Notes: generated from the sequence alone by a model not told the origin. A DNA stretch of 64,000 nucleotides from Desulfonatronum thioautotrophicum (GCF_000934745.1 NZ_KN882168.1:186001-250000), one strand, 5' to 3'. Shown: positions 43,450-53,296, numbered from the stretch's first letter. Program-made: numbers and translations.

Positions 43450-45169
43450 ACTGCCTCCGGTTCTTGTCATGTGGCTGGGGCTGATCATTCTGCCCCTATT
43501 GCCCAAGAACGCCCGTCCCGCGGCCTTTCTTGCCTTTCCCATCGCCGCGCTGATCCTCGTATTGACCATTCCCTTGGGGACCGTGGTCACCATGCCCTTT
43601 GCCCATTACGATCTGGTTGTTCTTCAGGTTACACAGGTCAGCCGGGTATTCGGAATCATTTTTGCCCTCATTGCATTTTTCTGTGGGGTCTACGCCCTGC
43701 ATATGCGTGAAACCGGACAGCAGGCCGCTGCCTTGCTTTACGCTGGTGGCGCATTGGGTGTGACCTTTTGCGGCGACTTCTTCACCCTGCTGGTCTGCTG
43801 GGAAATCATGGCTGCCGGCTCCACCTATCTGATCTGGGCACGTCGCACCAAGCCCTCGCGGCAGGCAGGCATGCGCTACCTGCTGTACCACCTGTTTGGC
43901 GGCAGTCTTCTGCTGGCGGGCATTATCGTCCATGTCCAATCGACCGGATCGCTCTTGTTGCCGGAAAACGGATTTGCACCAGGTGAATCCCTTGCAGCCT
44001 GGCTGATGTTTTTCGGCGTGATGATCAACGCGGCCATGGTTCCCCTGCACACCTGGTTGCCGGATGCCTATCCCAAGGCAACCATTACCGGAGCATGCGT
44101 CCTCAGTGCGTTCACCACCAAGGTCGCTGTCTATGTGGCCATTGTCCTCTTTCCCGGCTGGCCGATCCTGATGATCATGGGTGTGGCCATGGCGATCTGG
44201 GGGGTAAGTTACGCGTTTTTAGCCAACGATATCCGAGAGATTCTTTCCTATCACATCATCAGTCAGGTGGGGTTCATGATCGCCGCTGTGGGCATCGGTA
44301 CGGAACTGGCCCTGAATGGTGCGGCGGCCTTCGCCTTCAGCAATATTCTCTACAAGACCCTGATGTTCATGGCCACTGGAGCCGTTCTGTACGCGGTGGG
44401 CACCAGCAAGCTCAGCGAGCTGGGTGCTTTGGCCTCGCGAATGAAGTGGGTGCTGGTTTTGTACATGGTCGGAGCCCTGTCCATATCCGGCTTTCCTCTG
44501 TTCATGGGCTTCATCAGCAAGACCATGATCATCACCGCCGCTGGAGAGAGCTCTGCCTACGCCATCAAGTTTCTGCTGATTTTCGCTTCCGTGGGCACGT
44601 TTCTCTCCGTTGGCATCAAGCTGCCCTACTATACCTGGTATCATGAAGAGAAAACGCATCACGCACATGTGCGACCGATCCCCACGGGAATGTTCGCCGC
44701 CATGACCGGCGTGGCCGTGCTCTGTGTGGTTTACGGTATCTTTCCCGGACTGCTGTATGCTGAACTGCCCTATTTCATGGACTTTACTCCGTTTACCATC
44801 CCCTTGCTGGTGGAAACCACCCAGATCCTCATTTTTACCTTTTTTGGATTCTGGCTGGTTCGGGCCAAGTTGACCCCCAAGGACAAGATTTCCCTGGACG
44901 TTGACTGGTTCTATCGTCGCTTGGCTCCCTATCTGCGCCGGGTCTTCATCAGCTGGGTGAATGTCTTTTTCGACACCGCGGAACGGCTGAGCTTTCGCTT
45001 TGCCGACTTCGTATCCCTGCTGTCTTCTGACCCTATGCATGTCCTGCGCACCATGCACCGTCCGCTCCGTGACTTTGACGCGGATGCCGACCGCCCTCCT
45101 TTGAGCACGCCTATAACACTGACGCTGCTGGTCACGGTGGCCGTGGCGGCTTGGAGCCTCTGGCGCTGA
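43439..45169 (+). CDS. NuoL/M/N-like antiporter subunit, third copy
   Basis: 576 residues. The core carries LLVCWEIMAAGSTYLIW (conserved Glu). At the place of the usual first-half Lys (LKxxxxPxHxWLPDA) it reads INAAMVPLHTWLPDAYPK, so that Lys is Asn. The second-half residues look usual (NDIREILSYHIISQVGF). About 120 extra residues follow the core, ending with a last membrane segment (ITLTLLVTVAVAAWSLW), giving an NuoL-like tail. It may form the distal part of the complex. A strong terminator follows. Confidence 0.85.
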   Translation: MPIELPPVLVMWLGLIILPLLPKNARPAAFLAFPIAALILVLTIPLGTVVTMPFAHYDLVVLQVTQVSRVFGIIFALIAFFCGVYALHMRETGQQAAALLYAGGALGVTFCGDFFTLLVCWEIMAAGSTYLIWARRTKPSRQAGMRYLLYHLFGGSLLLAGIIVHVQSTGSLLLPENGFAPGESLAAWLMFFGVMINAAMVPLHTWLPDAYPKATITGACVLSAFTTKVAVYVAIVLFPGWPILMIMGVAMAIWGVSYAFLANDIREILSYHIISQVGFMIAAVGIGTELALNGAAAFAFSNILYKTLMFMATGAVLYAVGTSKLSELGALASRMKWVLVLYMVGALSISGFPLFMGFISKTMIITAAGESSAYAIKFLLIFASVGTFLSVGIKLPYYTWYHEEKTHHAHVRPIPTGMFAAMTGVAVLCVVYGIFPGLLYAELPYFMDFTPFTIPLLVETTQILIFTFFGFWLVRAKLTPKDKISLDVDWFYRRLAPYLRRVFISWVNVFFDTAERLSFRFADFVSLLSSDPMHVLRTMHRPLRDFDADADRPPLSTPITLTLLVTVAVAAWSLWR

Positions 45170-45194
45170 GAACTCTGTACAAAGCATTGACCTG

Positions 45195-45234
45195 AACAAA
45201 CGGGCTTCGTAAAAGAAGCCCGTTTGTTTTTTTT
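45195..45234 (+). terminator. Rho-independent terminator of the Mrp operon
   Basis: Perfect 14-bp stem AACAAACGGGCTTC/GAAGCCCGTTTGTT around a 6-base loop, followed by a T-run. It begins 26 bases after the last stop. Confidence 0.95.
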
Positions 45235-45358
45235 CGACCCTCCTCGTACCGACTCAAAACAAACCACTCTGCGTATTCGCTTGTGTTTCCAGCTTATTCG
45301 ATGCGCAATGCCGAAAAAGATCGCTTCACGTTGACTTTTATTGATAAGGAGTACCATT

Positions 45359-46663
45359 TTGCCGTGCCGTGAACTGCGTTATACCTCCAGAGCCGACTGG
45401 CCAACCTTGAATGATTGGCTCAAGGGACGCTGGAACCCGGACCTTTCCATGGAACACCAGGTTCGGGAGATCTTGCGTCAGGTTCAGGACAAAGGTGATG
45501 CGGCTCTGGTGGACTACACCCGTCGCTTTGACTGTTCCGATTTTCAAGAAGATTGGATTCGCGTTCCCGCGGCTGATCTGACCTCGGCCCTGGCATCCAT
45601 TCCCGCTGAAGATCTCACTATTCTGAAGACCGCCATCGACAATGTGCGGCAGTTCCATGAGCAACAGCTCCAGCGATCCTGGTTCCAGACCAAGCCGGAT
45701 GGCACCGTCCTCGGCCAGATGGTCCGTCCAGTAGAGCGTGTAGGGCTCTACGTTCCCGGCGGCCAGGGAGGTACCACCCCTTTGGTTTCCAGCCTGATCA
45801 TGAACGCCGTACCGGCTCAGGTCGCTGGAGTTGACGCCGTTGCCGTTGTTTCTCCGCCCCGTGCCGATGGAACCCTGGATGCCTACATCCTGGCCACAGC
45901 TGCCCTGCTGGGTATCTGCGAAGTCTATCGCCTGGGGAGTGCCTGGTCTGTTGCCGCCTTGGCCTTTGGCACGCGAAGCATACCACCGGTGGACGTCATT
46001 GCCGGACCAGGAAACATCTACGTAACGACTGCCAAGCGCTTACTTGTCGGCCAGGTGGGCATCGACATGATCGCCGGCCCGAGTGAGATCGCCATCCTGG
46101 CCGATGAGTCCGCCAATCCGGAGTGGGTGGCCGCGGATCTGCTTTCCCAGGCCGAGCACGATCCCTTGGCTGCTTCCATTCTTGTTTCCGATAGCCCTTC
46201 ATTGCTGGAAAACGTCAAAATGGCCCTTACCCGACAACTGGCCTTACTCCCACGGGCGGAAACCGCCAAGGTCTCGCTGACTGACTGGGGAGCCTTGATT
46301 GCCGTGCCGGACATTCCCATAGGCGCCGAGCTGATCAATCTCTTGGCTCCGGAACACCTGGAGCTCTGTGTTGACGATCCTTGGCAACTTTTGGGATTGA
46401 TTCGCAACGCCGGGGCTGTGTTCATGGGCCATCACTGTCCGGAACCCATTGGTGACTACTTCGCCGGACCGAATCACGTCCTGCCCACAATGGGCACGGC
46501 CCGTTTTGCCTCTGGGCTGTCGGTGGACAATTTTATAAAGAAGTCCAATATCATTGCTACATCCTGTGGGTACGTTGCCAAGCATGGTCAGGCCGTTGCC
46601 CGCCTGGCGTCCCTGGAAGGGCTGGACGCGCATGCGCGCTCCGTAGTCTGCCGCAACGTTTGA
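45359..46663 (+). CDS. hisD: Histidinol dehydrogenase
   Basis: 434 residues. It oxidises L-histidinol to histidine in two NAD-dependent steps. Signatures: GLYVPGGQGGTTPLVSS, DVIAGPGNIYVTTAKRLL, GPSEIAILADESA, DLLSQAEHDPLA, APEHLEL, and GDYFAGPNHVLPT (zinc and catalytic His). No ATG fits; TTG 45359 has AAGGAG nine bases upstream and is taken as the start. An upstream TTG at 45341 overlaps that site and is rejected. No other his gene is adjacent. Confidence 0.95.
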   Translation: MPCRELRYTSRADWPTLNDWLKGRWNPDLSMEHQVREILRQVQDKGDAALVDYTRRFDCSDFQEDWIRVPAADLTSALASIPAEDLTILKTAIDNVRQFHEQQLQRSWFQTKPDGTVLGQMVRPVERVGLYVPGGQGGTTPLVSSLIMNAVPAQVAGVDAVAVVSPPRADGTLDAYILATAALLGICEVYRLGSAWSVAALAFGTRSIPPVDVIAGPGNIYVTTAKRLLVGQVGIDMIAGPSEIAILADESANPEWVAADLLSQAEHDPLAASILVSDSPSLLENVKMALTRQLALLPRAETAKVSLTDWGALIAVPDIPIGAELINLLAPEHLELCVDDPWQLLGLIRNAGAVFMGHHCPEPIGDYFAGPNHVLPTMGTARFASGLSVDNFIKKSNIIATSCGYVAKHGQAVARLASLEGLDAHARSVVCRNV

Positions 46664-46803
46664 AGCGACAGCTCCATAACATAGCTCTTTCGCATTCATT
46701 CCAAATAGGGTATGGGTGTAGCTCGTAACGGATTACTGTAACGTAGGACTGGCCTTGCGGTCAGGACACCGAGATTCCTATTATCACGACAGCTTCTCTA
46801 CAG

Positions 46804-47703
46804 ATGGAAATTCTGAAAAACACCTTCATTCCCGAAATAAAACTTGTTTCCCGCGGCAAGGTTCGGGATATTTACGAAATTTCTTCGGAAACTCTGCTGA
46901 TCGTGACGACAGACCGCATGTCCGCCTTTGATGTGGTGTTACCTGATCCGATCCCCTATAAGGGCGTCGTTCTGAACCAGATCACCCTGTTTTGGATGGA
47001 TCGGATGCGCAGTATTGTCCCTAACCACCTACTGGCCACGGATGTTGCCGACTTTCCGTCGATCCTCCGCCCTCACGCCGGCCAGTTGGCAGGTCGATCC
47101 GTGCTGGCACGCAAGGCAAAACCAGTGCCGTTGGAGTGCATCGTGCGCGGCTATATCTCCGGATCCGGCTGGAAAGACTACCAAGCCTCCGGCATGATCT
47201 GCGGACACCAGCTTCCCCAGGGACTTGTGGAGTCCCAGGAACTGGTGCCACCGCTGTTCACTCCCTCCACCAAGGCTGAAATGGGTGAACATGATGAAAA
47301 CATCAGTACGGCCCGGGCCGCGAAAATTCTTGGCCAAGATCGCTTTGCGGAAGTGAAACGTCTTTCCATGAAAATCTACTCTCAAGCCAGGGATTATGCC
47401 CAAAGCCTTGGGATCATCATTGCGGACACCAAGTTCGAGTTCGGCCTTGTTGACGACCAACTGTTGCTTATTGACGAGGTCCTGACGCCGGACTCTTCCC
47501 GATTCTGGCCTCGGGACGGCTACGTTCCCGGTCACTCCCAGCCCAGCTTTGATAAACAATTTCTCCGGGATTGGCTGACCCAAAGCGGATGGAACAAGCA
47601 AGCGCCGGGGCCGAACCTCCCCCCGGACATTGTCCAGCAGACGTGCGACCGTTACCTGGACGCCTACGCCATACTTACCGGCCACCGCCTGGAACTCCCC
47701 TGA
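46804..47703 (+). CDS. purC: SAICAR synthetase
   Basis: 299 residues. It joins aspartate to CAIR in purine synthesis. Visible signatures are SRGKVRDIYEI, TTDRMSAFDVVLP, PVPLECIVRGYISGSGWKDY, STKAEMGEHDENIS, IIADTKFEFG, and LIDEVLTPDSSRFWP. The length and the C-terminal extension follow the longer (yeast-like) class common in Deltaproteobacteria. The ribosome-binding site before ATG 46804 is weak. fabI follows after 44 bases. Confidence 0.95.
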   Translation: MEILKNTFIPEIKLVSRGKVRDIYEISSETLLIVTTDRMSAFDVVLPDPIPYKGVVLNQITLFWMDRMRSIVPNHLLATDVADFPSILRPHAGQLAGRSVLARKAKPVPLECIVRGYISGSGWKDYQASGMICGHQLPQGLVESQELVPPLFTPSTKAEMGEHDENISTARAAKILGQDRFAEVKRLSMKIYSQARDYAQSLGIIIADTKFEFGLVDDQLLLIDEVLTPDSSRFWPRDGYVPGHSQPSFDKQFLRDWLTQSGWNKQAPGPNLPPDIVQQTCDRYLDAYAILTGHRLELP

Positions 47704-47747
47704 TTACTTCCGTCGCTGATCCGCGACCATAACCAAAGGAGACATGC

Positions 47748-48512
47748 ATGCTCGTATCCGGAAAAAAAGCACTGATTTTTGGGGTGGCCAATGACCGTAG
47801 CATTGCCTATGCCATTGCCAAAATCTTCAAGGATCAAGGTGCTTCCATCGCTCTGAACTATGTGAATGACGCCATTCGCAAACGCGTCGAGCCCATCAGC
47901 GAGGAACTGGGCGGAGAATTCATTTTCCCCTGCGACGTCACTAACGATGCGGAAATCACCTCGGCCGCGGAAATTGTTGCCGAAAAATGGGGCGGCGTGG
48001 ATATCCTTGTCCATTCCGTTGCCTTTGCCAACCGGGAAGACTTGGCCGGACGTTATGTTGATACTTCCCGAGCCGGCTTTGCCCTGGCCCTGGATGTGTC
48101 CTGCTACTCTTTGGTTGCCCTGTGTCGGGCGTTTGAGCCAAAGATGTCCGAAGGCGGCTCGGTCATGGCCCTCAGCTACTATGGAGCGGAGAAGGTTATC
48201 CCGAACTACAACGTCATGGGGGTGGCCAAGGCCTCTTTGGAAGCCAGCGTCCGCTATCTCTCCGTGGACATGGGCGAACGGGGAGTCCGGGTCAACGCGA
48301 TCAGTTCCGGCCCATTGAAAACCCTCGCCTCATCAGGCATTTCCGGAATGAAACAGATCTTCAAGCATGTTGAAGAACGCGCTCCCCTTAAACGCAACGT
48401 GACCCAGGAAGATGCTGCCGGCTTGGCCTTGTTTTTGGCCTCGGACTTCTCCACCTGCATCACCGGGGAAACCATCTACGTGGACGCAGGCTACAACATC
48501 ATGGGCATGTGA
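47748..48512 (+). CDS. fabI: Enoyl-[acyl-carrier-protein] reductase (NADH), FabI
   Basis: 254 residues of the short-chain dehydrogenase fold. FGVANDRSIAYAIAK is the FabI nucleotide loop. The catalytic Tyr-x6-Lys is YNVMGVAK following LSYYGAEKVIPN, and ISSGPLKTLASSGI is the mobile substrate loop. It carries out the last step of fatty-acid elongation. AAAGGAG precedes the ATG. It lies between purC and lpxK on the same strand. Confidence 0.94.
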   Translation: MLVSGKKALIFGVANDRSIAYAIAKIFKDQGASIALNYVNDAIRKRVEPISEELGGEFIFPCDVTNDAEITSAAEIVAEKWGGVDILVHSVAFANREDLAGRYVDTSRAGFALALDVSCYSLVALCRAFEPKMSEGGSVMALSYYGAEKVIPNYNVMGVAKASLEASVRYLSVDMGERGVRVNAISSGPLKTLASSGISGMKQIFKHVEERAPLKRNVTQEDAAGLALFLASDFSTCITGETIYVDAGYNIMGM

Positions 48513-48618
48513 TCCCACGCGTGATTCCTCATACGTGCTCGTGCTTTGCAAAGCAGTGCCAGGTGACAAACAGCTCCGCACGGGCACGATCTTTTCCAGC
48601 CATATCAAGCCATATTGC

Positions 48619-49671
48619 ATGCGCTTTCTCTCCATTCCGGCCGCAATGTACCGGGCCATGATGGCCCTGCGCGCCACCATGTATGCCCGGAGCTTTTTTT
48701 CGGCATGGCGGCCTCCCCGGCCGTGCATCAGCGTGGGGAATATTCGCTGGGGAGGAACCGGAAAAACCCCGATCTGCGCCTGGCTGCTCGCCTGGGCCGC
48801 GGAACGAAACAGGCAATGCGTTCTCCTGACTCGCGGTTACAGAGCCCATCCCCCGCGCCTCCCGTTTCACGTCAAACCGGATGCCTCGCCCCAAAAAGCT
48901 GGAGACGAGCCACTGCTTCTGGCCCGTACCTTTCCGGCATCCAAAATTGTCGTGGATCCGAAACGGAGCCGCGCCGGGAAATGGGCCTGGGCTTCCTGGC
49001 AACCGGACCTTTTTCTCCTGGATGACGGCCTGCAGCATATGGCGGTGGCCCGAGACATCAACCTGGTACTCCTGACCCTTCCGGACCTTGAAAACGACTG
49101 GAACAAGGTCGTGCCCAGCGGCCCCTGGCGCGAGGGACCGTCCGCCCTGTCCCGTGCGGACGCCTACCTCATCAAGCTGCCGGACCCGGTCATGGCAACC
49201 CCGTCACTCCAGAAAAAAATTGCGATCCGCCTCGGGGAGTATGCCAAGCCAACCTTTTTTTTCGGTCCGCAACCAGTGGGTTTGACCAATCTCCATACCG
49301 GTGAACATCGGAGCAACCTGCCTGAGCAGGCCGCGGGGCGCTATACCCTGTTCAGTGGCGTTGCAGATCCCTTGTCCGTGGAACATACAGCCACGAATTT
49401 CCTGGGTGGTCGGCCCGCCCGCTTCGACGTTTTTGCCGATCATGCCTCGTATTCCGCTGCAAGGATCGCTCAGCTTGCCCGAAATGCCGCGGCGGCGCAT
49501 GCGAACCATCTGGTCTGTACAGCCAAAGATGCCGTCAAGATCCAAGTTGCCCTGCCACCAGAACAGGGTCCGCATTGGTGGTGTCTGGACATGACGGTCT
49601 GGTTCGCGCCGTTCAGCGATACCGGTCCCCGATTCGAGGATTGGCTGGAACAACGGATAGCCCAGGCATGA
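48619..49671 (+). CDS. lpxK: Tetraacyldisaccharide 4'-kinase
   Basis: 350 residues from ATG 48619. Walker A is CISVGNIRWGGTGKTP. Further family motifs are LLTRGY, GDEPLLLART, and FLLDDGLQHMAVARDINLVLL. The C-terminal part has FSGVADP and FADHASYS. It phosphorylates the lipid A precursor at the inner membrane (N-terminal hydrophobic helix). The frame is open back into fabI. GTG codons at about 48540-48574 could give a longer N-terminus; none has a convincing ribosome-binding site, so the start is uncertain. Confidence 0.9.
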   Translation: MRFLSIPAAMYRAMMALRATMYARSFFSAWRPPRPCISVGNIRWGGTGKTPICAWLLAWAAERNRQCVLLTRGYRAHPPRLPFHVKPDASPQKAGDEPLLLARTFPASKIVVDPKRSRAGKWAWASWQPDLFLLDDGLQHMAVARDINLVLLTLPDLENDWNKVVPSGPWREGPSALSRADAYLIKLPDPVMATPSLQKKIAIRLGEYAKPTFFFGPQPVGLTNLHTGEHRSNLPEQAAGRYTLFSGVADPLSVEHTATNFLGGRPARFDVFADHASYSAARIAQLARNAAAAHANHLVCTAKDAVKIQVALPPEQGPHWWCLDMTVWFAPFSDTGPRFEDWLEQRIAQA

Positions 49672-49681
49672 AAGACCACCC

Positions 49682-50707
49682 ATGCCGTTAAGCCCCCTTA
49701 ACCAGCGCCGCTGGGCCAATTTTCGCAAGAATCGGCGCGGCTATTGGTCGCTTTGGATTTTTCTGGCCCTGTTCCTGACCACTTTGGGCGCGGAATTCAT
49801 CGCCAATGAAAAGCCGCTGCTGATCCGCTACGATTCCCAGTGGTTCTTCCCCATTTTCCAGGTCTATCCGGAAACGGCCTTTGGTGGAGATTTTCCAACA
49901 GAAGCCTATTACCGCGACCCCTTCGTGGCCGATCTGATCCGGGAAAAGGGCTGGATGCTTTGGCCACCCGTCGCCTACAGCCATCGAACCGTGAATTTTG
50001 ACCTGCCTGTTCCCGCCCCATCACCGCCCACCTGGGAGAATCTGCTGGGCACCGACGACCAGGGACGGGACGTCCTGGCGCGGGTCATCTACGGATTTCG
50101 GATTTCAGTACTCTTCGGGCTGCTCCTGACCCTCTCCAGCACGGTTATCGGCATCACCGCCGGTGCGGTACAAGGCTACTTCGGCGGCTGGACAGACCTG
50201 CTTTTCCAACGATTTATGGAAATTTGGTCCGGCCTGCCCCTCCTTTACCTGATCATCATCCTCTCAGCCATGATCGAGCCGACTTTTTGGTGGCTGCTGC
50301 TGATCATGCTGCTCTTTTCCTGGATGGCCCTGGTGGGTGTGGTTCGGGCCGAATTTTTGCGCACCCGCAACTTTGACTATGTTCGAGCGGCCCGGGCTCT
50401 GGGTGTCGGCAATTTGACCATCATGTTCCGGCACATCCTTCCCAATGCCATGGTGGCCACCCTGACCTTCCTGCCCTTCATCCTCAACGGTTCCATCACC
50501 ACCCTGACGTCACTGGATTTCCTGGGCTTCGGCCTGCCGCCCGGATCGCCCTCCCTGGGAGAACTCCTGGCCCAAGGCAAGGCCAACCTCCACGCTCCCT
50601 GGCTGGGCATCACCGCGTTTGTGGTCCTGGCGGTTATGCTCAGCCTGTTGATCTTCATCGGCGAAGCAGCCAGGGACGCCTTTGATCCCAGAAAAAAAGT
50701 GCAGTAG
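49682..50707 (+). CDS. yejE: YejE-type oligopeptide/microcin C ABC permease
   Basis: 341 residues, about six membrane segments. The beginning is typical of YejE (LNQRRWANFRKNRRGYWSLWIF), with a long periplasmic loop. The binding-protein-dependent permease motif is EFLRTRNFDYVRAARALGV, and LGTDDQGRDVLARVIYGFRIS precedes it. It starts 10 bases after lpxK. Partners YejA and YejB are not encoded in this window, although YejF follows. Confidence 0.9.
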   Translation: MPLSPLNQRRWANFRKNRRGYWSLWIFLALFLTTLGAEFIANEKPLLIRYDSQWFFPIFQVYPETAFGGDFPTEAYYRDPFVADLIREKGWMLWPPVAYSHRTVNFDLPVPAPSPPTWENLLGTDDQGRDVLARVIYGFRISVLFGLLLTLSSTVIGITAGAVQGYFGGWTDLLFQRFMEIWSGLPLLYLIIILSAMIEPTFWWLLLIMLLFSWMALVGVVRAEFLRTRNFDYVRAARALGVGNLTIMFRHILPNAMVATLTFLPFILNGSITTLTSLDFLGFGLPPGSPSLGELLAQGKANLHAPWLGITAFVVLAVMLSLLIFIGEAARDAFDPRKKVQ

Positions 50708-50759
50708 AAAAATGACCGCGCTCGTAGATGCATTCCATTTTCCAGCAGACGTCCGAATC

Positions 50760-50860
50760 GGACACGCGGGTCCGCCCCTACACCGCCTTTATCCTGGGCG
50801 GACACGCAGGTCCGCCCCTACATCGCCTTTGCCCTGGACGGACGCGCAGGTCCGCCCCTC
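50760..50860. repeat. 40-bp direct tandem repeat, 2.5 copies
   Basis: Units at 50760-50799, 50800-50839 and 50840-50860. Each begins GGACACGC(A/G)GGTCCGCCCC and continues TACA(C/T)CGCCTTT; the copies differ at a few positions. Each unit carries a small GGAC...GTCC palindrome. It lies between yejE and yejF. Confidence 0.85.
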
Positions 50861-50882
50861 CTGCTGACATCTGAATTCGGCC

Positions 50883-50927
50883 TTCTGCCTCTGACTTCTG
50901 ACTTCTGACTTCTGAATCCTGAATTCT
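50883..50927. repeat. Short tandem TTCTGAC-type repeat
   Basis: Successive variants of TCTGACT(T) and TTCTGAAT between the 40-bp repeat and the yejF start. It is a simple-sequence tract that could change length and hence the yejE-yejF spacing. A related GACTTCTGAATTC occurs before mutM near 57680. Confidence 0.6.
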
Positions 50928-50941
50928 GCCCCAGCCCCGCC

Positions 50942-52600
50942 ATGTCTTCTCCTGCTCCTCTGCTCCACGTCAGTGACCTGTCCGTCTCGTTTCGCGGTTC
51001 AGGGACCGTTGTCCACGCCGTACAAAATGTCGGCTTCACCTTGCGCAAGGGCCGGACCATGGCCTTGGTGGGAGAGTCAGGTTCCGGAAAGTCGGTCACG
51101 GCACTTTCCCTGGTCCAACTGCTGCCCTATCCCCTGGCCTTTCACCCCTCCGGATCCATTTTGCTGGAAGGGCTGGAATTGCTGGGCGCTTCCGAGGAAA
51201 TGCTGCGTACAATCCGTGGAGGCCGCATTGGGATGATCTTTCAGGAACCACTCAGTTCTCTCAATCCCTTGCACACGGTGGAAAAGCAGATCGTGGAAAC
51301 CTTGCGCCTGCACCAGAAAATGCCGGGAAACCATGCCAGGGAGCGGGCGGTGGAACTTCTGGAACTGGTTGGCCTGGATGACCCTGGCCGGAAGCTGTCT
51401 TCTTGGCCTCACCAGCTCTCCGGGGGTCAGTGCCAGCGAGTGATGATCGCCATGGCTCTGGCCAACAAACCGGATCTACTCATTGCCGATGAACCGACGA
51501 CAGCCCTGGATGTGACGATCCAGGCCCAAGTGCTTGCCCTGCTTAAGGATCTGCGCCACCGTCTGGGCATGGCCATGCTCCTGATCACCCATGATCTGCA
51601 GATCGTGCGCAAAAATGCCGACGATGTCTGCGTGATGCAACAAGGACAAATTGTTGAATCCGGTCCGGTGCATCAGGTTTTCGCTGAACCACAACACCCA
51701 TATACCAAACGCCTCCTGGAGGCCGAGCCCAAGAAAGGCCCGGAAGACAAACCCGCCTCCACGGAGCCGGTGCTCACGGCGGGCGACGTCGCCGTCTGGT
51801 TTCCAATCAAGAAAGGTCTGCTCAAGCGAACCAAGGGGTACGTCAAGGCAGTGAACGGGGTGAACCTTCAGCTTTACCCCGGCCGCACCCTGGGGGTTGT
51901 CGGTGAATCCGGCTCAGGCAAGACCACCTTGGGGCTGGCTTTGCTGCGCCTGATCATCTCCAGGGGACGCATCGTCTTCCAGGGCCGGGAGATCGATACG
52001 TTGCCCCCGCGCCTGCTGCGTCCGCTCAGACGGAATATGCAGATTGTTTTCCAGGACCCTTACGGCAGCCTCAACCCCCGGATGTCCATTTCCCAAATCA
52101 TTGGCGAAGGACTGATCGTTCATCGGTTGGGTCGCACTCTCCAGGAACGGGACGCACTCATTGCCACGGCTTTGGAGGAAGTCGGGCTGTCTCCGGAAAG
52201 TCGCCACCGTTATCCCCACGAATTTTCCGGCGGCCAACGCCAGCGCATCGCCATTGCCCGAGCCATGATCCTCAAGCCGGAGCTGCTGGTCCTGGATGAG
52301 CCAACCTCAGCCTTGGACATGTCCGTCCAGGCCCAGATCGTCGACTTGCTCCAAAACCTGCAACGCGAACACCAAACCGCCTACCTGTTCATCAGCCATG
52401 ACTTGCGGGTCGTCCGAGCCTTGAGCCATGAAATCCTGGTCATGCGAAACGGACAGATGGTCGAGCATGGATCTGCCCAGGATATCGTTACCCGGCCCAG
52501 GCATCCCTATACACGGACTTTGATGGCGGCCGCGTTCGACCTGGAAACACCACCTACCGGACAGCAGGCCCCCCAGGACATTGATGCACCCACGATTTGA
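50942..52600 (+). CDS. yejF: YejF-type ABC transporter ATPase (two nucleotide-binding domains)
   Basis: 552 residues with two complete ATPase units. Domain 1 has Walker [14 protein letters not shown], signature [16 protein letters not shown] and Walker [13 protein letters not shown]. Domain 2 has [30 protein letters not shown] and [12 protein letters not shown]. The oligopeptide-type C-terminal segment ([18 protein letters not shown]) follows each. It energises uptake through YejE and a YejB-like partner that must be elsewhere. It is separated from yejE by 234 bases of repeats and has no clear ribosome-binding site. Confidence 0.92.
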   Translation: MSSPAPLLHVSDLSVSFRGSGTVVHAVQNVGFTLRKGRTMALVGESGSGKSVTALSLVQLLPYPLAFHPSGSILLEGLELLGASEEMLRTIRGGRIGMIFQEPLSSLNPLHTVEKQIVETLRLHQKMPGNHARERAVELLELVGLDDPGRKLSSWPHQLSGGQCQRVMIAMALANKPDLLIADEPTTALDVTIQAQVLALLKDLRHRLGMAMLLITHDLQIVRKNADDVCVMQQGQIVESGPVHQVFAEPQHPYTKRLLEAEPKKGPEDKPASTEPVLTAGDVAVWFPIKKGLLKRTKGYVKAVNGVNLQLYPGRTLGVVGESGSGKTTLGLALLRLIISRGRIVFQGREIDTLPPRLLRPLRRNMQIVFQDPYGSLNPRMSISQIIGEGLIVHRLGRTLQERDALIATALEEVGLSPESRHRYPHEFSGGQRQRIAIARAMILKPELLVLDEPTSALDMSVQAQIVDLLQNLQREHQTAYLFISHDLRVVRALSHEILVMRNGQMVEHGSAQDIVTRPRHPYTRTLMAAAFDLETPPTGQQAPQDIDAPTI

Positions 52601-52708
52601 CTCTTTTCCTGCGTACCGTCCCGTGCTATAAAAGAGTTTCGATTGTCGTGAGCCGGCATTGCCGGCAGCAACGTGACGGCCAAGAAAGCCCCAAAAGGAG
52701 TGCAGACG

Positions 52709-53296
52709 ATGACCCTGCGAGAGCTTGTTTCCAGAACCCGCAGCTTTCGGCGTTTTTACGAGAACCACCTGCTCTCGCTGACAACACTGGAAGACCTGGT
52801 GGACACGGCTCGATTAACCGCATCAGCAGCCAATCTCCAGCCTTTGCGTTACATGATCAGTGTGGATCCCCAGGTCAATGCCCAAATTTTTGCCCACTTG
52901 GCCTGGGCGGCCTACCTCAAGGACTGGAATGGTCCGCAGGAAGGAGAGCGTCCAGCCGGATACATCGTCGTCCTTGGTGATGAGCGGCATTCCAAGACGT
53001 CTGCCTGGGATTTGGGCATCGCCGCTCAGACCATTCTCCTGGGTGCGACGGAAATGGGGTTGGGGGGGTGCATGATATGCTCCATCAAAAAAGACGCGCT
53101 GGCTGAGAGCTTGGACTCTCCGCCGGGATTTGAGATTTTGATGGTCATTGCCTTGGGTCGCCCCAAAGAAAAGATCGTGCTTGAACGCCTGGTCGAGCAA
53201 GGAAACATCCAATACTGGCGAGACGACAAGGGTGTCCATCACGTTCCCAAGCGTGACCTGGATTCCATTGTGCTGCGTCGTTTCGGCGATCGTTGA
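52709..53296 (+). CDS. Nitroreductase-family FMN oxidoreductase
   Basis: 195 residues from ATG 52709 with AAAAGGAG nine bases upstream. It has the family beginning RSFRRFYENHLLSLTTLEDL, ASAANLQPLRYMI (FMN-phosphate binding), DLGIAAQTILLGATEMGLGG, and ALGRPKEKIV. It probably reduces a nitro-, quinone- or related compound with NAD(P)H in the cytoplasm; the substrate is unknown. The FAD protein gene starts about 30 bases later. Confidence 0.87.
   Translation: MTLRELVSRTRSFRRFYENHLLSLTTLEDLVDTARLTASAANLQPLRYMISVDPQVNAQIFAHLAWAAYLKDWNGPQEGERPAGYIVVLGDERHSKTSAWDLGIAAQTILLGATEMGLGGCMICSIKKDALAESLDSPPGFEILMVIALGRPKEKIVLERLVEQGNIQYWRDDKGVHHVPKRDLDSIVLRRFGDR

Noticed and set aside
50760-50860. CRISPR array
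   Set aside because: The units are directly adjacent with no unique spacers, and no cas gene is present in the window.
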